Assembly (NCBI GenBank): GCA_016870155.1
Contig: VGCE01000002.1
Coordinates: 181,539-245,538, forward strand
From: Actinomycetota bacterium
Lineage (GTDB): Bacteria; Actinomycetota; Thermoleophilia; Miltoncostaeales; Miltoncostaeaceae
Direction of reading: 5' to 3'
Length of the DNA: 64,000 nt
Shown here: positions 17,330 to 26,644 of the stretch, in pieces
Numbering within the stretch: position 1 is the stretch's first letter
Layout: each line of letters starts with the position of its first letter
Position numbers and translations under genes: made by a program
Notes under the pieces: model-generated
Databases searched by the model: none
Told to the model about the DNA's origin: nothing
What the model saw: only the letters and a program-made list of their open reading frames with translations

Positions 17330-19078
17330 CTAGTGCTTGTGCCCCGCGGGGTTGTGCGCGCAGCAGTGGTGGCCGGCGGCCTCGTGGGCCAGGTGCTGGT
17401 GCTCGGTGGGGTCCATGGCCTCCACGCCCTTGAGGAAGGTGTCGAGGTCGATCTTCGATCCGGCGCGCCAGGTGGACACCACCTTCACCTGCTCGGTGAG
17501 CTTCGCGGGGTCGGCGGCCAGCGGGTCGGATGACAGCTCAACGAGGTCGGCGAGCTTGCCGGCGGTGATGGTGCCCAGGTCCTTGTCGCGACCGATCTGC
17601 CAGGCGGCGTGCACGGTATGGGCCCTGAGGGCGTCCTCCATCGACACCATCTGCTCGGGGCCGTGCAGGTTCCCGCTGTAGCAGCGGCGAGTGACCATGG
17701 CCTGCATGTTGAGCAGCGGGATGGGCGGGCTCACCGAGCCGTCGTTGTGGAAGGTGGTGGTGGCCCCGGCCTTGATGGCGTCGCCCGCGCGGCACCACTG
17801 GCTGCCGATCTCGCTCTCGAACATCTGGCCGTCGAGCAGGTCGCCCCAGTAGATGAACTGCGCGGGGAGCAGCGAGGGGGTCACGCCCAGCTTGGCGGCG
17901 CGCGCGAACTGATCGCCGCGCGCGGCCCCGCAGTGCTCCACCCGCCAGCGGTGGTCGGTGCCCATGCGGCCGCTCTTGTCGAGGGCGCGCTCGTAGGCGT
18001 CCAGCACCACGTCGAGCCCCACATCGCCGTTCACGTGGAAGGCCATCTGCCAGCCCGCGGGCGCGTTGGCGTCGAGCAGCTTGTCGAGATCCACCCGCGA
18101 GTAGTTCATCATCGACTCGCCGCGCACGCCGGGCTTGATCCCGGCCTTCTGGGTGGTCTCGGTGTCGAGGTACGGGAACGAGATGGCGATGGTTCCCACC
18201 CACGGCGAGCCGTCTGCCCAGAGCTTGATGCCCTGCTTCCAGAGCATGGTCTTAGGCACCGGTGAGTCGAGCTTGTCGCCGCAATCGGGCTCGATGGCCA
18301 TGTGGTAGAGCGCCAGGCGCAGCGGGCACTCGGGGGCGGACGCCAGCCCCACGTAGGCCTTGAGGAACTGCGTGCCGTAGGCGTGCTCGCTGGTGGCGAT
18401 GATGCCGTTGCGGGCCATGAGGGCGTACCAGCGCGCAGCCGAGAGCAGCGGGTGCGGCACGGGCTTGGCGTTGGCCATGAAGTCGTGGGTGGCGCCGATG
18501 ATGGCCGCGGTCTCGTAGGCGCGGCCGTTGGAGGTGCCGTCGTCATTGCGGCCGTAGCGCGCGCCCTCGGGGTCGGCGGGCGGCTTGCCGTCGGGCCAGC
18601 CGGTGATCGTGATGACCGCCGAGTTGAAGTACACCTCGTGCCCGGAGTTGTCGACGATCAGCGCCGGCCGCTCGGGGAAGTAGGTGTCCAGTTGGGTGTT
18701 GGTGAGCTCGGGCGCGCCCTGCAGCAGGCGGTCGAGGCCGTTGCACAGCACGGCCTGCCCCTTCGGCAGTTCCTTGTCGATCTTGTGGAAGAGGGCCTCG
18801 ACGTCGGCGAACGTCGGGTACCCCTCCCACGGGGAGATCCAGTAGGCCGGCTCCTGGGTGATGAGCCCGGTGAGCACGGGGTGGCTGTGCGGGTCGATGA
18901 AGCCCGGCATGAGCACCGACGAGCCGAGGTCCTGCACCGTGGCGCCGGGCGCGGCCGTGGTGCAGTCGTCGAGCGATCCGACCGCCACGATGGTGCCGTC
19001 GGAGGAGTCGATGGCCACGGCCTCGGCACGGGGGTTCGTGTCATCCATGGTGATGACGGCGGAGGCCTTGAGGATCAC
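17330..19078 (-). CDS. amidohydrolase family protein (YtcJ-like) with His/Cys-rich tail
   Basis: A 582-residue metal-dependent hydrolase. An N-terminal beta-sandwich leads to the metal-binding HSHP near residue 65, then the TIM-barrel segments with HVNGDVGLDVVLDAYERAL and the C-terminal GTITAGKLADLVELSSDPLA that is typical of the family. The last 25 residues (about 558-582) contain seven His and two adjacent Cys and are not part of the amidohydrolase fold; a metal-binding tail is likely. The MFS transporter gene lies just upstream on the same strand, suggesting uptake and hydrolysis of one compound. The substrate is unknown. Confidence 0.85.
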   Translation of the reverse strand: MILKASAVITMDDTNPRAEAVAIDSSDGTIVAVGSLDDCTTAAPGATVQDLGSSVLMPGFIDPHSHPVLTGLITQEPAYWISPWEGYPTFADVEALFHKIDKELPKGQAVLCNGLDRLLQGAPELTNTQLDTYFPERPALIVDNSGHEVYFNSAVITITGWPDGKPPADPEGARYGRNDDGTSNGRAYETAAIIGATHDFMANAKPVPHPLLSAARWYALMARNGIIATSEHAYGTQFLKAYVGLASAPECPLRLALYHMAIEPDCGDKLDSPVPKTMLWKQGIKLWADGSPWVGTIAISFPYLDTETTQKAGIKPGVRGESMMNYSRVDLDKLLDANAPAGWQMAFHVNGDVGLDVVLDAYERALDKSGRMGTDHRWRVEHCGAARGDQFARAAKLGVTPSLLPAQFIYWGDLLDGQMFESEIGSQWCRAGDAIKAGATTTFHNDGSVSPPIPLLNMQAMVTRRCYSGNLHGPEQMVSMEDALRAHTVHAAWQIGRDKDLGTITAGKLADLVELSSDPLAADPAKLTEQVKVVSTWRAGSKIDLDTFLKGVEAMDPTEHQHLAHEAAGHHCCAHNPAGHKH

Positions 19079-19177
19079 ATCAGCGGGCAGGGCGGGCTCT
19101 TTCTGTTCAGGAGTTCAGCAGGACGATGACGTTACCGGGGCGGGCGGGCGCAGCGGATGGGCAGGCGGGCGCAGCGC

Positions 19178-20737
19178 TCATCCGTGCGGCACCTCCTTCT
19201 CGGGGTCGGGGTGCGCGCGCATGTTCACGCGCATGATCAGGTAGGCGCCGATGCCGCCGAGGAAGCAGATGGCGCCCACCACGGCCATGGCCGTGCCGAA
19301 GGCGTGCGGGTAGATGCTGCCCGACACGTCGAGCACGTCGGCGGGTGCCGGCACCTTGCCGCCTGACACCGCCCACTCGTTCAGCTGCTCGGCCGACTTC
19401 CCGCCGAGCTGGTCCTGCACGTCGCGGCGCGTGATGCCGTCGATCAGCACCGTCGAGCCCGCGAGCCCGAGGGCGTACCAGAACTGCCCCACGGTGGTGC
19501 GCGATGACGACACCGCGCCGTAGTGCTTGGGGTCGGCGCTCTGCAGGAACATGTTGCCGTAGGGCAGGGCCACCACGATGGCGCCGATGCCCACGAGGAT
19601 CAGCCCCGGCAGGTACATCAGGTACGACTCGGCCTCGCCGAACCCGGCGGTCGCGAAGGCGGCGAAGCCGAGGCCGGTGATGATGCTGCCCCACAGCACC
19701 GCGCCGCGCCGGCTCATCTTCCCCGAGCCGCGGATCTTCCCCACCACCAGCGCGGCAAGGATTCCCGCGATGAGGAACGGCAGCTGCGAGAGCGCCAGGC
19801 GCGTATCGGTGAGCTTCAGCTTGTACTGGAACAGGTTGGTGAACGACAGCAGCGAGGCGCCGTAGGCCAGGTTGTAGGTGAGGCCGATGAGCACCGCGGC
19901 GATGAAGATTGGCCACTTGAAGAGGCTGATGGGGAAGAACGCCTTGTCGCCCGCGCGGCGCTCCCAGAAGTAGAAGGCGATGAGCAGGATCACGCCCACG
20001 GCGGCGGTGCCCCACGTGAGCGGCGACGAGAAGCCGGACGACGCGTGCGCGATGCCGAATAGCAGGCCGATGATGCCGAGCCCGAGCAATGCCTGGCCCA
20101 CGACGTCCCAGGGGCCCTTGTCGCGGTCGGCCTTGTCGTCCTTCGGCAGCACGAAGAACGCGGCGAGCAGCGCGAGCAGCGAGACGATGGGCACGAGGAT
20201 GTACGCCACGCGCCAGTCCACGCCGGCAAGCACGCCGCCGAGGAACGAGAAGAGCAGCGCCCCCACGCCGCTCACGGCCATGAAGATGCCCAGCGCCGCG
20301 GGCAGCCCGCCCTTGCCCTTGGCGAACAGCTTCACGTAGGCGAACGCGGCGCCGAAGATGGCGCCGCACCCGATGCCGGCGAGGATGCGCCCCAGCAGGA
20401 ACATGCCGGTGTTGGCCGATGACAGCACGATCAGGTCGCCCACGATCGTGAAGATCAGGGCGGCGCCGAGCACCTTCCTGCGGCCGAGCTTGTCGGCCAG
20501 CATTCCGGTGGTGATCACCGTGGCGGCCAGCGCCAGCGTGCTCACCGCGGCGGCGAGGGCCGCGGTGCTGCCCATGTCGAGGGCATTGGCCGCGCGAAGC
20601 AGCGCGGTGGAGTTGATGTTGGGGTCGGACGTCTGGATTGCCGCCAGCACCCCGAGGAACACCAGCCCCACCATCGGGGCCACGTGATGCGCCGTGGCCG
20701 CGCCCGCCGCGCCCTTTCCCCGGTGGAAGATGCTCAA
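19178..20737 (-). CDS. MFS transporter
   Basis: A 519-residue secondary transporter with about 14 hydrophobic segments. The MFS loop-2/3 motif appears as GMLADKLGRRKVLGAALIFT at about residues 78-97. The length and 14 helices recall the drug-efflux (DHA2) subgroup, although an importer serving the adjacent amidohydrolase cannot be excluded. It starts with TTG directly after the stop of the CBS gene. Residues 425-470 form a soluble loop before the last helix. Confidence 0.88.
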   Translation of the reverse strand: MSIFHRGKGAAGAATAHHVAPMVGLVFLGVLAAIQTSDPNINSTALLRAANALDMGSTAALAAAVSTLALAATVITTGMLADKLGRRKVLGAALIFTIVGDLIVLSSANTGMFLLGRILAGIGCGAIFGAAFAYVKLFAKGKGGLPAALGIFMAVSGVGALLFSFLGGVLAGVDWRVAYILVPIVSLLALLAAFFVLPKDDKADRDKGPWDVVGQALLGLGIIGLLFGIAHASSGFSSPLTWGTAAVGVILLIAFYFWERRAGDKAFFPISLFKWPIFIAAVLIGLTYNLAYGASLLSFTNLFQYKLKLTDTRLALSQLPFLIAGILAALVVGKIRGSGKMSRRGAVLWGSIITGLGFAAFATAGFGEAESYLMYLPGLILVGIGAIVVALPYGNMFLQSADPKHYGAVSSSRTTVGQFWYALGLAGSTVLIDGITRRDVQDQLGGKSAEQLNEWAVSGGKVPAPADVLDVSGSIYPHAFGTAMAVVGAICFLGGIGAYLIMRVNMRAHPDPEKEVPHG

Positions 20738-20743
20738 GGGCGA

Positions 20744-21145
20744 CTAGGCGGCATCAGCACGGGCGTCGGCCGACAGGCCGCCCACCCGGATGACATCGCG
20801 CATCGAGAGGATCCCCACCAGTTCGGGCCCCTCGAACACCAGCACGTGACGGATGCCGTGGCGCACCATCTGGTCGGCCGCGGTCTGCAGCGGCCACTCG
20901 GGGGCGGCCGTGATGAGCGATCCGGTCATGTGGTCGCCCACCACCTCCACGTCCATGTCCCTGCCGGCGGCCAGCGCCTTCAGCAGGTCGCGCTCGGTGA
21001 TCACGCACGGGCCCGGCAGGTCGTGGTCCATGACCACCGCGGCACCGGTCTTGTGCTGGATCATCTTCTCGGACGCCTGGCGCAGCGTATGCGTGGGACC
21101 GACCATCGCATTGAGCGCGCTCATGGCGTCTTTCACCTGCTTCAT
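20744..21145 (-). CDS. CBS-domain pair protein
   Basis: A 133-residue protein made of two CBS motifs (TLRQASEKMIQHKTGAAVV then PLQTAADQMVRHGIRHVLV), which usually bind adenosyl nucleotides. The second motif ends LVGILSMRDVIR, as in typical stand-alone CBS proteins. A downstream ATG at 21124, preceded by AGGTGA, is an alternative start that removes seven residues. It is separated from the MFS gene by only six bases and may be co-transcribed with it. Confidence 0.88.
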   Translation of the reverse strand: MKQVKDAMSALNAMVGPTHTLRQASEKMIQHKTGAAVVMDHDLPGPCVITERDLLKALAAGRDMDVEVVGDHMTGSLITAAPEWPLQTAADQMVRHGIRHVLVFEGPELVGILSMRDVIRVGGLSADARADAA

Positions 21146-21151
21146 GTGCGG

Positions 21152-21180
21152 ATAGTGTCAATCCCGCGCGGCCGCGTCAA
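21152..21180 (-). promoter_or_regulatory. putative sigma-70-like promoter for the CBS/MFS/amidohydrolase genes
   Basis: Read on the minus strand, TTGACG is followed by a 17-base spacer and CACTAT. The -10 lies six bases before the upstream ATG, so the transcript would be leaderless for that start or have a short leader for the ATG at 21124. The -35 is good, the -10 weak. Confidence 0.35.
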
Positions 21181-21243
21181 CCGGCGCTTCCGGCGCGGGG
21201 CGCTACACTCCCGCGCCATTGATGGGATGACCTTGGAGGGTTG

Positions 21244-21789
21244 ATGCTCTACGGAAGCCGGCTGGATGACGCTCTCGAGCACGTCGACGGCAGCCGCTAC
21301 GCGCTCGTGCACGCCGTCTCGAAGCGGGCGCGCCAGATCACGCTCTGGCTCACGGCCGACCCCGCGGAGCTGCGCTCCGAGGACGCCCCACCGCCGGCCC
21401 AGGGTGAGCTCTCCTCGCGCGACCCGGTGGCCCTCGCTGAGGCCGAGATCCTCGTCGGTGAGGTCGCGGTGCACTGGAACCCCGACGGCAGCCCCGAGGA
21501 GCGTGAGCTGCCCGACACCACGGTGTTCGAGGCCGATCCGCTGCTGCTGGAGCTCGAGGACGACGAGGTGATCGAGGCCGAGGACGACGACGCCGCGGGC
21601 GTGGCCACCACCCTGGTCGAGGCCCTGGAGGCCGTGGCGTCGGGCGAGGCAGACACGGTCGAGGAGACCGCCGACGCCAGCATCGTGGACGCCGAGACGG
21701 CCGACGCGGTGGAGGATGTCGACGAGCTGCTGGATGACGACGGCGACATCGATGCCGACGTCGACGTCGAGATCGCCGAAGAGGAGTAG
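21244..21789 (+). CDS. rpoZ: RNA polymerase omega subunit with long acidic C-terminal tail
   Basis: The first 80 residues match RpoZ: RLDDALEHVDGSRYALVHAVSKRARQ... with the KRARQ core at residues 28-32, and the second helix pattern SSRDPVALAEAEILVGEV at about 57-74. Omega helps fold and hold the beta' subunit. Normal RpoZ is about 70-110 residues; this one is 181 because of a tail after residue 95 made largely of Asp, Glu, Ala and Val. ATG chosen, with GGAGGG six bases upstream; a TTG directly before it is less likely. The usual gmk/coaBC neighbours are absent. Confidence 0.75.
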   Translation: MLYGSRLDDALEHVDGSRYALVHAVSKRARQITLWLTADPAELRSEDAPPPAQGELSSRDPVALAEAEILVGEVAVHWNPDGSPEERELPDTTVFEADPLLLELEDDEVIEAEDDDAAGVATTLVEALEAVASGEADTVEETADASIVDAETADAVEDVDELLDDDGDIDADVDVEIAEEE

Positions 21790-21792
21790 CGG

Positions 21793-21816
21793 CACCGGCC
21801 CGCTGACGGGCCGGTG
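21793..21816 (+). other. perfect 10-bp hairpin covering the next start codon
   Basis: CACCGGCCCG, loop CTGA, CGGGCCGGTG. It begins four bases after the rpoZ stop and its right arm contains the GTG proposed as start of the following gene. There is no T-run, so it is either a weak terminator or processing site, or a structure that hides the start codon. Confidence 0.5.
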
Positions 21817-22818
21817 ACACCCCTCGGCGTCGCGGACCTCGCGCGCGGGCCCGATGGGGCCGCGCGCGCCGTGCCCGCGTGGGACCGGGGCGACCACGAC
21901 GAGGCCGTGCGCGAGGCGCTCGGGCTGTCGAAGAAGCACCTGCACGATCGCGCGTACGCCGCATGGGTGTTCGCCGCGGAGACCCCCGACGGCTGCCCCG
22001 CCTGGATCCTCCCCGTGTCGGCGCAGCAGGTGCGCGACCTGGCACCGCGCCGGCCGGCCGAGGTGCTCATGCGCACGGTGCGCGCCGCGGTGGACGCCGG
22101 CGCAATGCCCAACGCCATCGGCGTGCTCGAGTGGAAGGGGCTCGCGGTGCTCACGCTGCCCGGACTCGACGACGAGATCGCCGCGCTCGCCGTGCACGAG
22201 GCCCACCCCGCCCCGGCACACGGGGTGCTGGCGCAGGTGCCGCCGGACGTTCAGCCGGACGGACCCGACGTGGTGCTGGGCGGACCACCTGCGGGCATGG
22301 ACCCGTCCGACCCGCTCACCCCGCTCGCCGATGCCACGTGGTCGCACCCGCTGCGGGTGGCGCTGGAGCTCGCCGCGCATGGCCAGGCGATGGACGCCCC
22401 GTCGTATCCCGCGGAGATCATCCCCGAGCTGAGGCGCTGGGGCCTGGACGACGCGCCTCCCCCGCCGGACGCCCCGAGCCTGGAGATCGAGGACGACCCC
22501 TGCCCGCGCAGGCGCCACGCACGCACGGTGCTGCGCCGCCTGCTGCGCATGGGCAAGGTGGGGGCGCAATACCACACGGAGTTCGACCACCTCTACCGCG
22601 GGGCGGCACCCGAGGACCGCCACGACGCGCTCGAGGTGGGCGAGGCCATGGTGCGCGCGGGCCTGCTGGGCGAGAAGCCGAGCGTGGGCCAGCGCCACGT
22701 GTACCTGCGCCGCGACTCCCTGCCGGCCATCCACGCCCTCATCGACCGCGGCGAGACCTCCGACCCGACGCTTGCGGCCGAGTGGACGGCCCCGGCACCG
22801 GGAGCGCACCCCCGGTGA
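21814..22818 (+). CDS. protein of unknown function, 334 residues
   Basis: I do not recognise this protein. It is soluble, without signal peptide or membrane segment. The first 160 residues look like an alpha/beta domain (AYAAWVFAAETPDG, AIGVLEWKGLAVLTLPGL); the C-terminal third is basic and helical (RRRHARTVLRRLLRMGKVG, then HVYLRRDSLPAIHALIDRG) and could be a winged-helix-like module. The GTG start is buried in a hairpin, so GTG at 21871 is an alternative. Its TGA stop is provided by the first REP palindrome (CGG TGA CAG). It follows rpoZ on the same strand. Confidence 0.6.
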   Translation: MTPLGVADLARGPDGAARAVPAWDRGDHDEAVREALGLSKKHLHDRAYAAWVFAAETPDGCPAWILPVSAQQVRDLAPRRPAEVLMRTVRAAVDAGAMPNAIGVLEWKGLAVLTLPGLDDEIAALAVHEAHPAPAHGVLAQVPPDVQPDGPDVVLGGPPAGMDPSDPLTPLADATWSHPLRVALELAAHGQAMDAPSYPAEIIPELRRWGLDDAPPPPDAPSLEIEDDPCPRRRHARTVLRRLLRMGKVGAQYHTEFDHLYRGAAPEDRHDALEVGEAMVRAGLLGEKPSVGQRHVYLRRDSLPAIHALIDRGETSDPTLAAEWTAPAPGAHPR

Positions 22819-22849
22819 CAGTCACCGCCACCGAGCGGTGACTGTCACC
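22814..22849. repeat. REP-like palindrome pair
   Basis: GGTGACAGTCACC (22814-22826), ten bases, then GGTGACTGTCACC (22837-22849). Each 13-mer is a palindrome around its central base, and the pair is also an inverted repeat of 13 bp with a 10-base loop. The first unit supplies the stop codon of the upstream gene. The AAGCCCG directly after the second unit is shared with the copy at 58139. Confidence 0.9.
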
Positions 22850-22902
22850 AAGCCCGCGCGGCGGCGGCGAAAAAGGCTTCGGGATGCGGCGCACGCCCCA
22901 TC

Positions 22903-22938
22903 GGTGACAGTCACCGGGGCTACTTGGTGACTGTCACC
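22903..22938. repeat. REP-like palindrome pair
   Basis: Same arrangement as the pair 53 bases before it: GGTGACAGTCACC (22903-22915), ten bases, GGTGACTGTCACC (22926-22938). The second unit encodes the VTVT near the end of the small minus-strand membrane protein, whose TAG stop lies in the 10-base loop. The two pairs together sit at the meeting point of two convergent genes. Confidence 0.9.
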
Positions 22939-23123
22939 GTGACCACCGGCAGCGGGGTGGTCACCTTCAGCTCGTCGGGCTGGTCGGGGCCTCCCCGGGC
23001 CACGTAGCCGATGAGACCGCCCACGATGAGGGCGGCCACGATGAGGACGATGGCCAGGGCGCGCGACATCGTGGCGCGTACGCGGCCGCCGGGCTTCTCG
23101 CCCCTCTGGCGCGCGGTGCTCAT
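22920..23123 (-). CDS. small single-pass membrane protein
   Basis: A 67-residue protein: basic N-terminus (MSTARQRGEKPGGRVRATM), one transmembrane helix (about residues 20-43, ALAIVLIVAALIVGGLIGYV), and a short extracytoplasmic tail ending VVTVTVTK, part of which is encoded by a REP palindrome. The ATG overlaps the stop of the upstream gene by 4 bases. No family recognised. Confidence 0.55.
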   Translation of the reverse strand: MSTARQRGEKPGGRVRATMSRALAIVLIVAALIVGGLIGYVARGGPDQPDELKVTTPLPVVTVTVTK

Positions 23124-23470
23124 CGGGCCACCGCGTCCGATGCGTTGCGGGCCCACCGGGCGAAGGCGGCATCGAGGGTGGCGGACGGATCCCACGCGGC
23201 GGGTGTTCCCGGGGCCACGCGCTGGGCGAGCTCGAGGAACCACCGCGACGACTCGCCGTACACCCGCACGAGGTCGTCCAGGCGGTAGGTGGCGCCGATG
23301 CGCCGACGCAGCTCCTCATCAACGGCGGCCACCACCCTGAGCCGGGCAGCGCGCGCGGGGCCGGGCTCGTCGAGCCGCTTCTCGCCGGCATCCCACTCCA
23401 TGAGCGCCGTGGCCTCTGCCGGCGTGGCGCCCCTCAAGGGGCGTCCCCGGCGCAGCACGTGGGCGGCCAT
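23120..23470 (-). CDS. small helical protein downstream of DUF501, unknown
   Basis: A 116-residue, mostly helical protein (AEATALMEWDAGEKRLDEPG, then RVVAAVDEELRRRIGATYRL). The ATG at 23470 overlaps the end of the DUF501 gene by 37 bases; GTG at 23458 would shorten that. No signal peptide or recognised domain. Position after eno-ftsB-DUF501 suggests co-transcription with that block. Confidence 0.6.
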   Translation of the reverse strand: MAAHVLRRGRPLRGATPAEATALMEWDAGEKRLDEPGPARAARLRVVAAVDEELRRRIGATYRLDDLVRVYGESSRWFLELAQRVAPGTPAAWDPSATLDAAFARWARNASDAVAR

Positions 23471-23919
23471 GCGGCACCTGTGCGGTCCATGATCCAGTCG
23501 CCCACCGGGTTGCCCCCCTCGGCGAGGGCGAAGGCCAGGTGGGCGTGCAGGCACTTGACGTGATCGGGGTGCCCCGCCCCGGCCACGCGGTGGCCGTCAT
23601 GCACGGCCTGGTGGCGGGCATGGGCCTCGGCGAGGGGTACCGCCATCAAATCGTCGTGCTCGAGCATGCGCACTCCGCCGTCGGCCTCGAGCCTGCTCAC
23701 GGCCGTGGCGAGCACACGGCAGGTGAGCCACTCACGCGTGGGAAACGGACGGCCCTGCTCATCGACCGGGGCGTTCTCGATGACCGCGGGCGCGCCGAAC
23801 GGGCACCGCACCGCCACGCGGAACCCGGCGTGCGGATCGCGGCCGATGAGCCGGCGCACGGCGTCGGCGTCAGCTGACGAGGCCGATGATGAAGCCCCAG
23901 ACCCCTGTGTCGCCGTCAT
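23434..23919 (-). CDS. DUF501 family protein
   Basis: A 161-residue protein matching DUF501: RCPFGAPAVIENAP, PFPTREWLTCRVLATAVSRLE and HVKCLHAHLAFALAEGGNPV are the family's conserved blocks, with His and Cys residues that could bind a metal. In actinobacteria DUF501 genes usually follow ftsB and eno, as here. The ATG used overlaps ftsB by 50 bases; GTG at 23859 would remove a Ser/Ala-rich leader and avoid the overlap. Biochemical role unknown. Confidence 0.82.
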   Translation of the reverse strand: MTATQGSGASSSASSADADAVRRLIGRDPHAGFRVAVRCPFGAPAVIENAPVDEQGRPFPTREWLTCRVLATAVSRLEADGGVRMLEHDDLMAVPLAEAHARHQAVHDGHRVAGAGHPDHVKCLHAHLAFALAEGGNPVGDWIMDRTGAAWPPTCCAGDAP

Positions 23920-24178
23920 CGGCGCCCGCCTTCTGTGGCGGCGCGGCCTTCTTGATGCCGCGGACGGCGTAGGGGGTCTCCCCGGGGCGCACCATTCCCA
24001 GCTCGCGGGCGCGCTGCTCCAGGACGTCCTCGCGCTCGAGCGCCTTGATCTGCCGCGCCAGGCCGTCGCGCACCTTGCGTGCCTCGATCAGCTCGATCTG
24101 CTGCTCGCGGAGTTGCGACTTCTGCCGCATGTAGTCGCGCACGGGTCCCACGTAGGCGAATACCAGCCCGCCGATCAA
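23870..24178 (-). CDS. ftsB: FtsB/DivIC-like septum formation initiator
   Basis: A short bitopic division protein: one transmembrane helix, a coiled coil (MRQKSQLREQQIELIEARKV to about residue 52), then EREDVLEQRARELGMVRPGE, the conserved FtsB end motif, and a polar tail. It would link FtsQ and FtsL at the division site. The TTG start lies in the middle of the membrane helix. The frame continues upstream through LLKRLLIIG, so the protein probably begins earlier; CTG at 24205 is the nearest candidate, as no ATG or GTG is in frame nearby. Position after enolase is typical of actinobacteria. Confidence 0.82.
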   Translation of the reverse strand: MIGGLVFAYVGPVRDYMRQKSQLREQQIELIEARKVRDGLARQIKALEREDVLEQRARELGMVRPGETPYAVRGIKKAAPPQKAGADDGDTGVWGFIIGLVS

Positions 24179-24288
24179 CCCGATGATGAGAAGTCGCTTG
24201 AGCAGCGCCCCGTCCCCGCGATCCGCGGGGCCCCCGGTGGACCCCTCCGCAGGTGGGATACGCGCTCAGGAGGCGACTTCCTCTCACG

Positions 24289-25605
<1,317 letters not shown>

Positions 25606-26637
25606 CTACGGGCGCGCGCGGAACCTCGCGTACCACGCGAGTTGGGCATCCGGCGGGAGCGACTCGAACTGCTCCCCGGCCTCGGCGGCCATGGCGGCGG
25701 CGCCCTCCACCCGCTCGCGGAACCGGGTGGCGGACGCGCGCACGGCGATCTCGGGGTCCACGCCGGCGGCGCGGGCCACGGCCACCGCGGCGAAGATGAC
25801 ATCCCCCACCTCGTGCTGGGACGGGTCGGCGTGTACCTCGCCCACCTCCTCGTCCAGCTTGGCCAGCGCCGCCTGCACGTCGGGGAACGCGAAGCCGGCG
25901 CTCGCAGCACGCTTCTGCGCCTTGGCGGCGTAGGCCAGGGCGGACAGCCCGGGCGGCAGCTCGTGGAAGATGCCCTCGTCAGGGCGCTCGGCGCGCTTGC
26001 GCTGCTCCCAGATATCCACCACCGCGCCGGCGTCGGCCGCGGCCCGGTCGCCGTACACATGCGGGTGCCGGCTGATGAGCTTGTCGGCCTGGCCGCGCGC
26101 CACGGTGGCCAGGTCGGCGTGGCCGTCCTCCTCGAGCAGGGCCGAGAGGAACACCGACTGGAACAGCAGGTCGCCGATCTCATCGGCCTGGTGGGCGGGG
26201 TCGCCATCAGCCACGGCCTCGGCCACCTCGAAGGCCTCCTCCACCGTATGGGGCACGATGGTCTCGGCGGTCTGCAGGCGATCCCACGGGCACTCGGCGC
26301 GAAGGCGCGATGCCACCCCGGCCAGCTCGGCCACGCGCTGGCCGATGGCCCGGGCGCGCAGGGCGTCGCGCGCGGGCAGGGTGTGCGCCCCGGGATTGGC
26401 CATGGCGATCGCGTGGGCCTCGGCATCGGTGGCCACCACCACGACGCCGTCGGGCAGCGGGTTGGGCATGGGCGCGGGGGTCACTCCCACGGCCTCGCGC
26501 AGGGCGTCACCCAGCGGCGGGCCCACGATCACCGCGGGGTGGGCGTCGTCGAGTGCCGCGAGTGCGTCGATGGCGGCGAGCGCGGCGGCCGGCACCGCAT
26601 CGGGATCACCCGGCCCGAGGGCGATGATCCGCGTCAC
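25606..26637 (-). CDS. mazG: nucleoside triphosphate pyrophosphohydrolase MazG with shortened N-terminal domain
   Basis: A 343-residue house-cleaning NTP pyrophosphatase. The MazG core starts at about residue 112 (LRAECPWDRLQTAETIVPHT) with the acidic EVAEAV...DEIGDLLFQSVF motif, and a second MazG-like repeat has KLDEEVGEVHAD and HEVGDVIFAAVAVA. The first 100 residues begin IIALGPGDPDAVPAAALAAI, like the start of the tetrapyrrole-methylase domain fused to MazG in YabN proteins, but are far too short to be a complete one. It lies between the PpiC-type foldase and eno on the same strand. Confidence 0.9.
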   Translation of the reverse strand: MTRIIALGPGDPDAVPAAALAAIDALAALDDAHPAVIVGPPLGDALREAVGVTPAPMPNPLPDGVVVVATDAEAHAIAMANPGAHTLPARDALRARAIGQRVAELAGVASRLRAECPWDRLQTAETIVPHTVEEAFEVAEAVADGDPAHQADEIGDLLFQSVFLSALLEEDGHADLATVARGQADKLISRHPHVYGDRAAADAGAVVDIWEQRKRAERPDEGIFHELPPGLSALAYAAKAQKRAASAGFAFPDVQAALAKLDEEVGEVHADPSQHEVGDVIFAAVAVARAAGVDPEIAVRASATRFRERVEGAAAMAAEAGEQFESLPPDAQLAWYARFRARP

Positions 26638-26644
26638 GCGGGCC

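Noticed and set aside
22814..22938. CRISPR-like regular repeats
   Set aside because: Units are 13-base palindromes with 10-base gaps and only four copies; no cas genes. They fit REP elements, not a CRISPR array.
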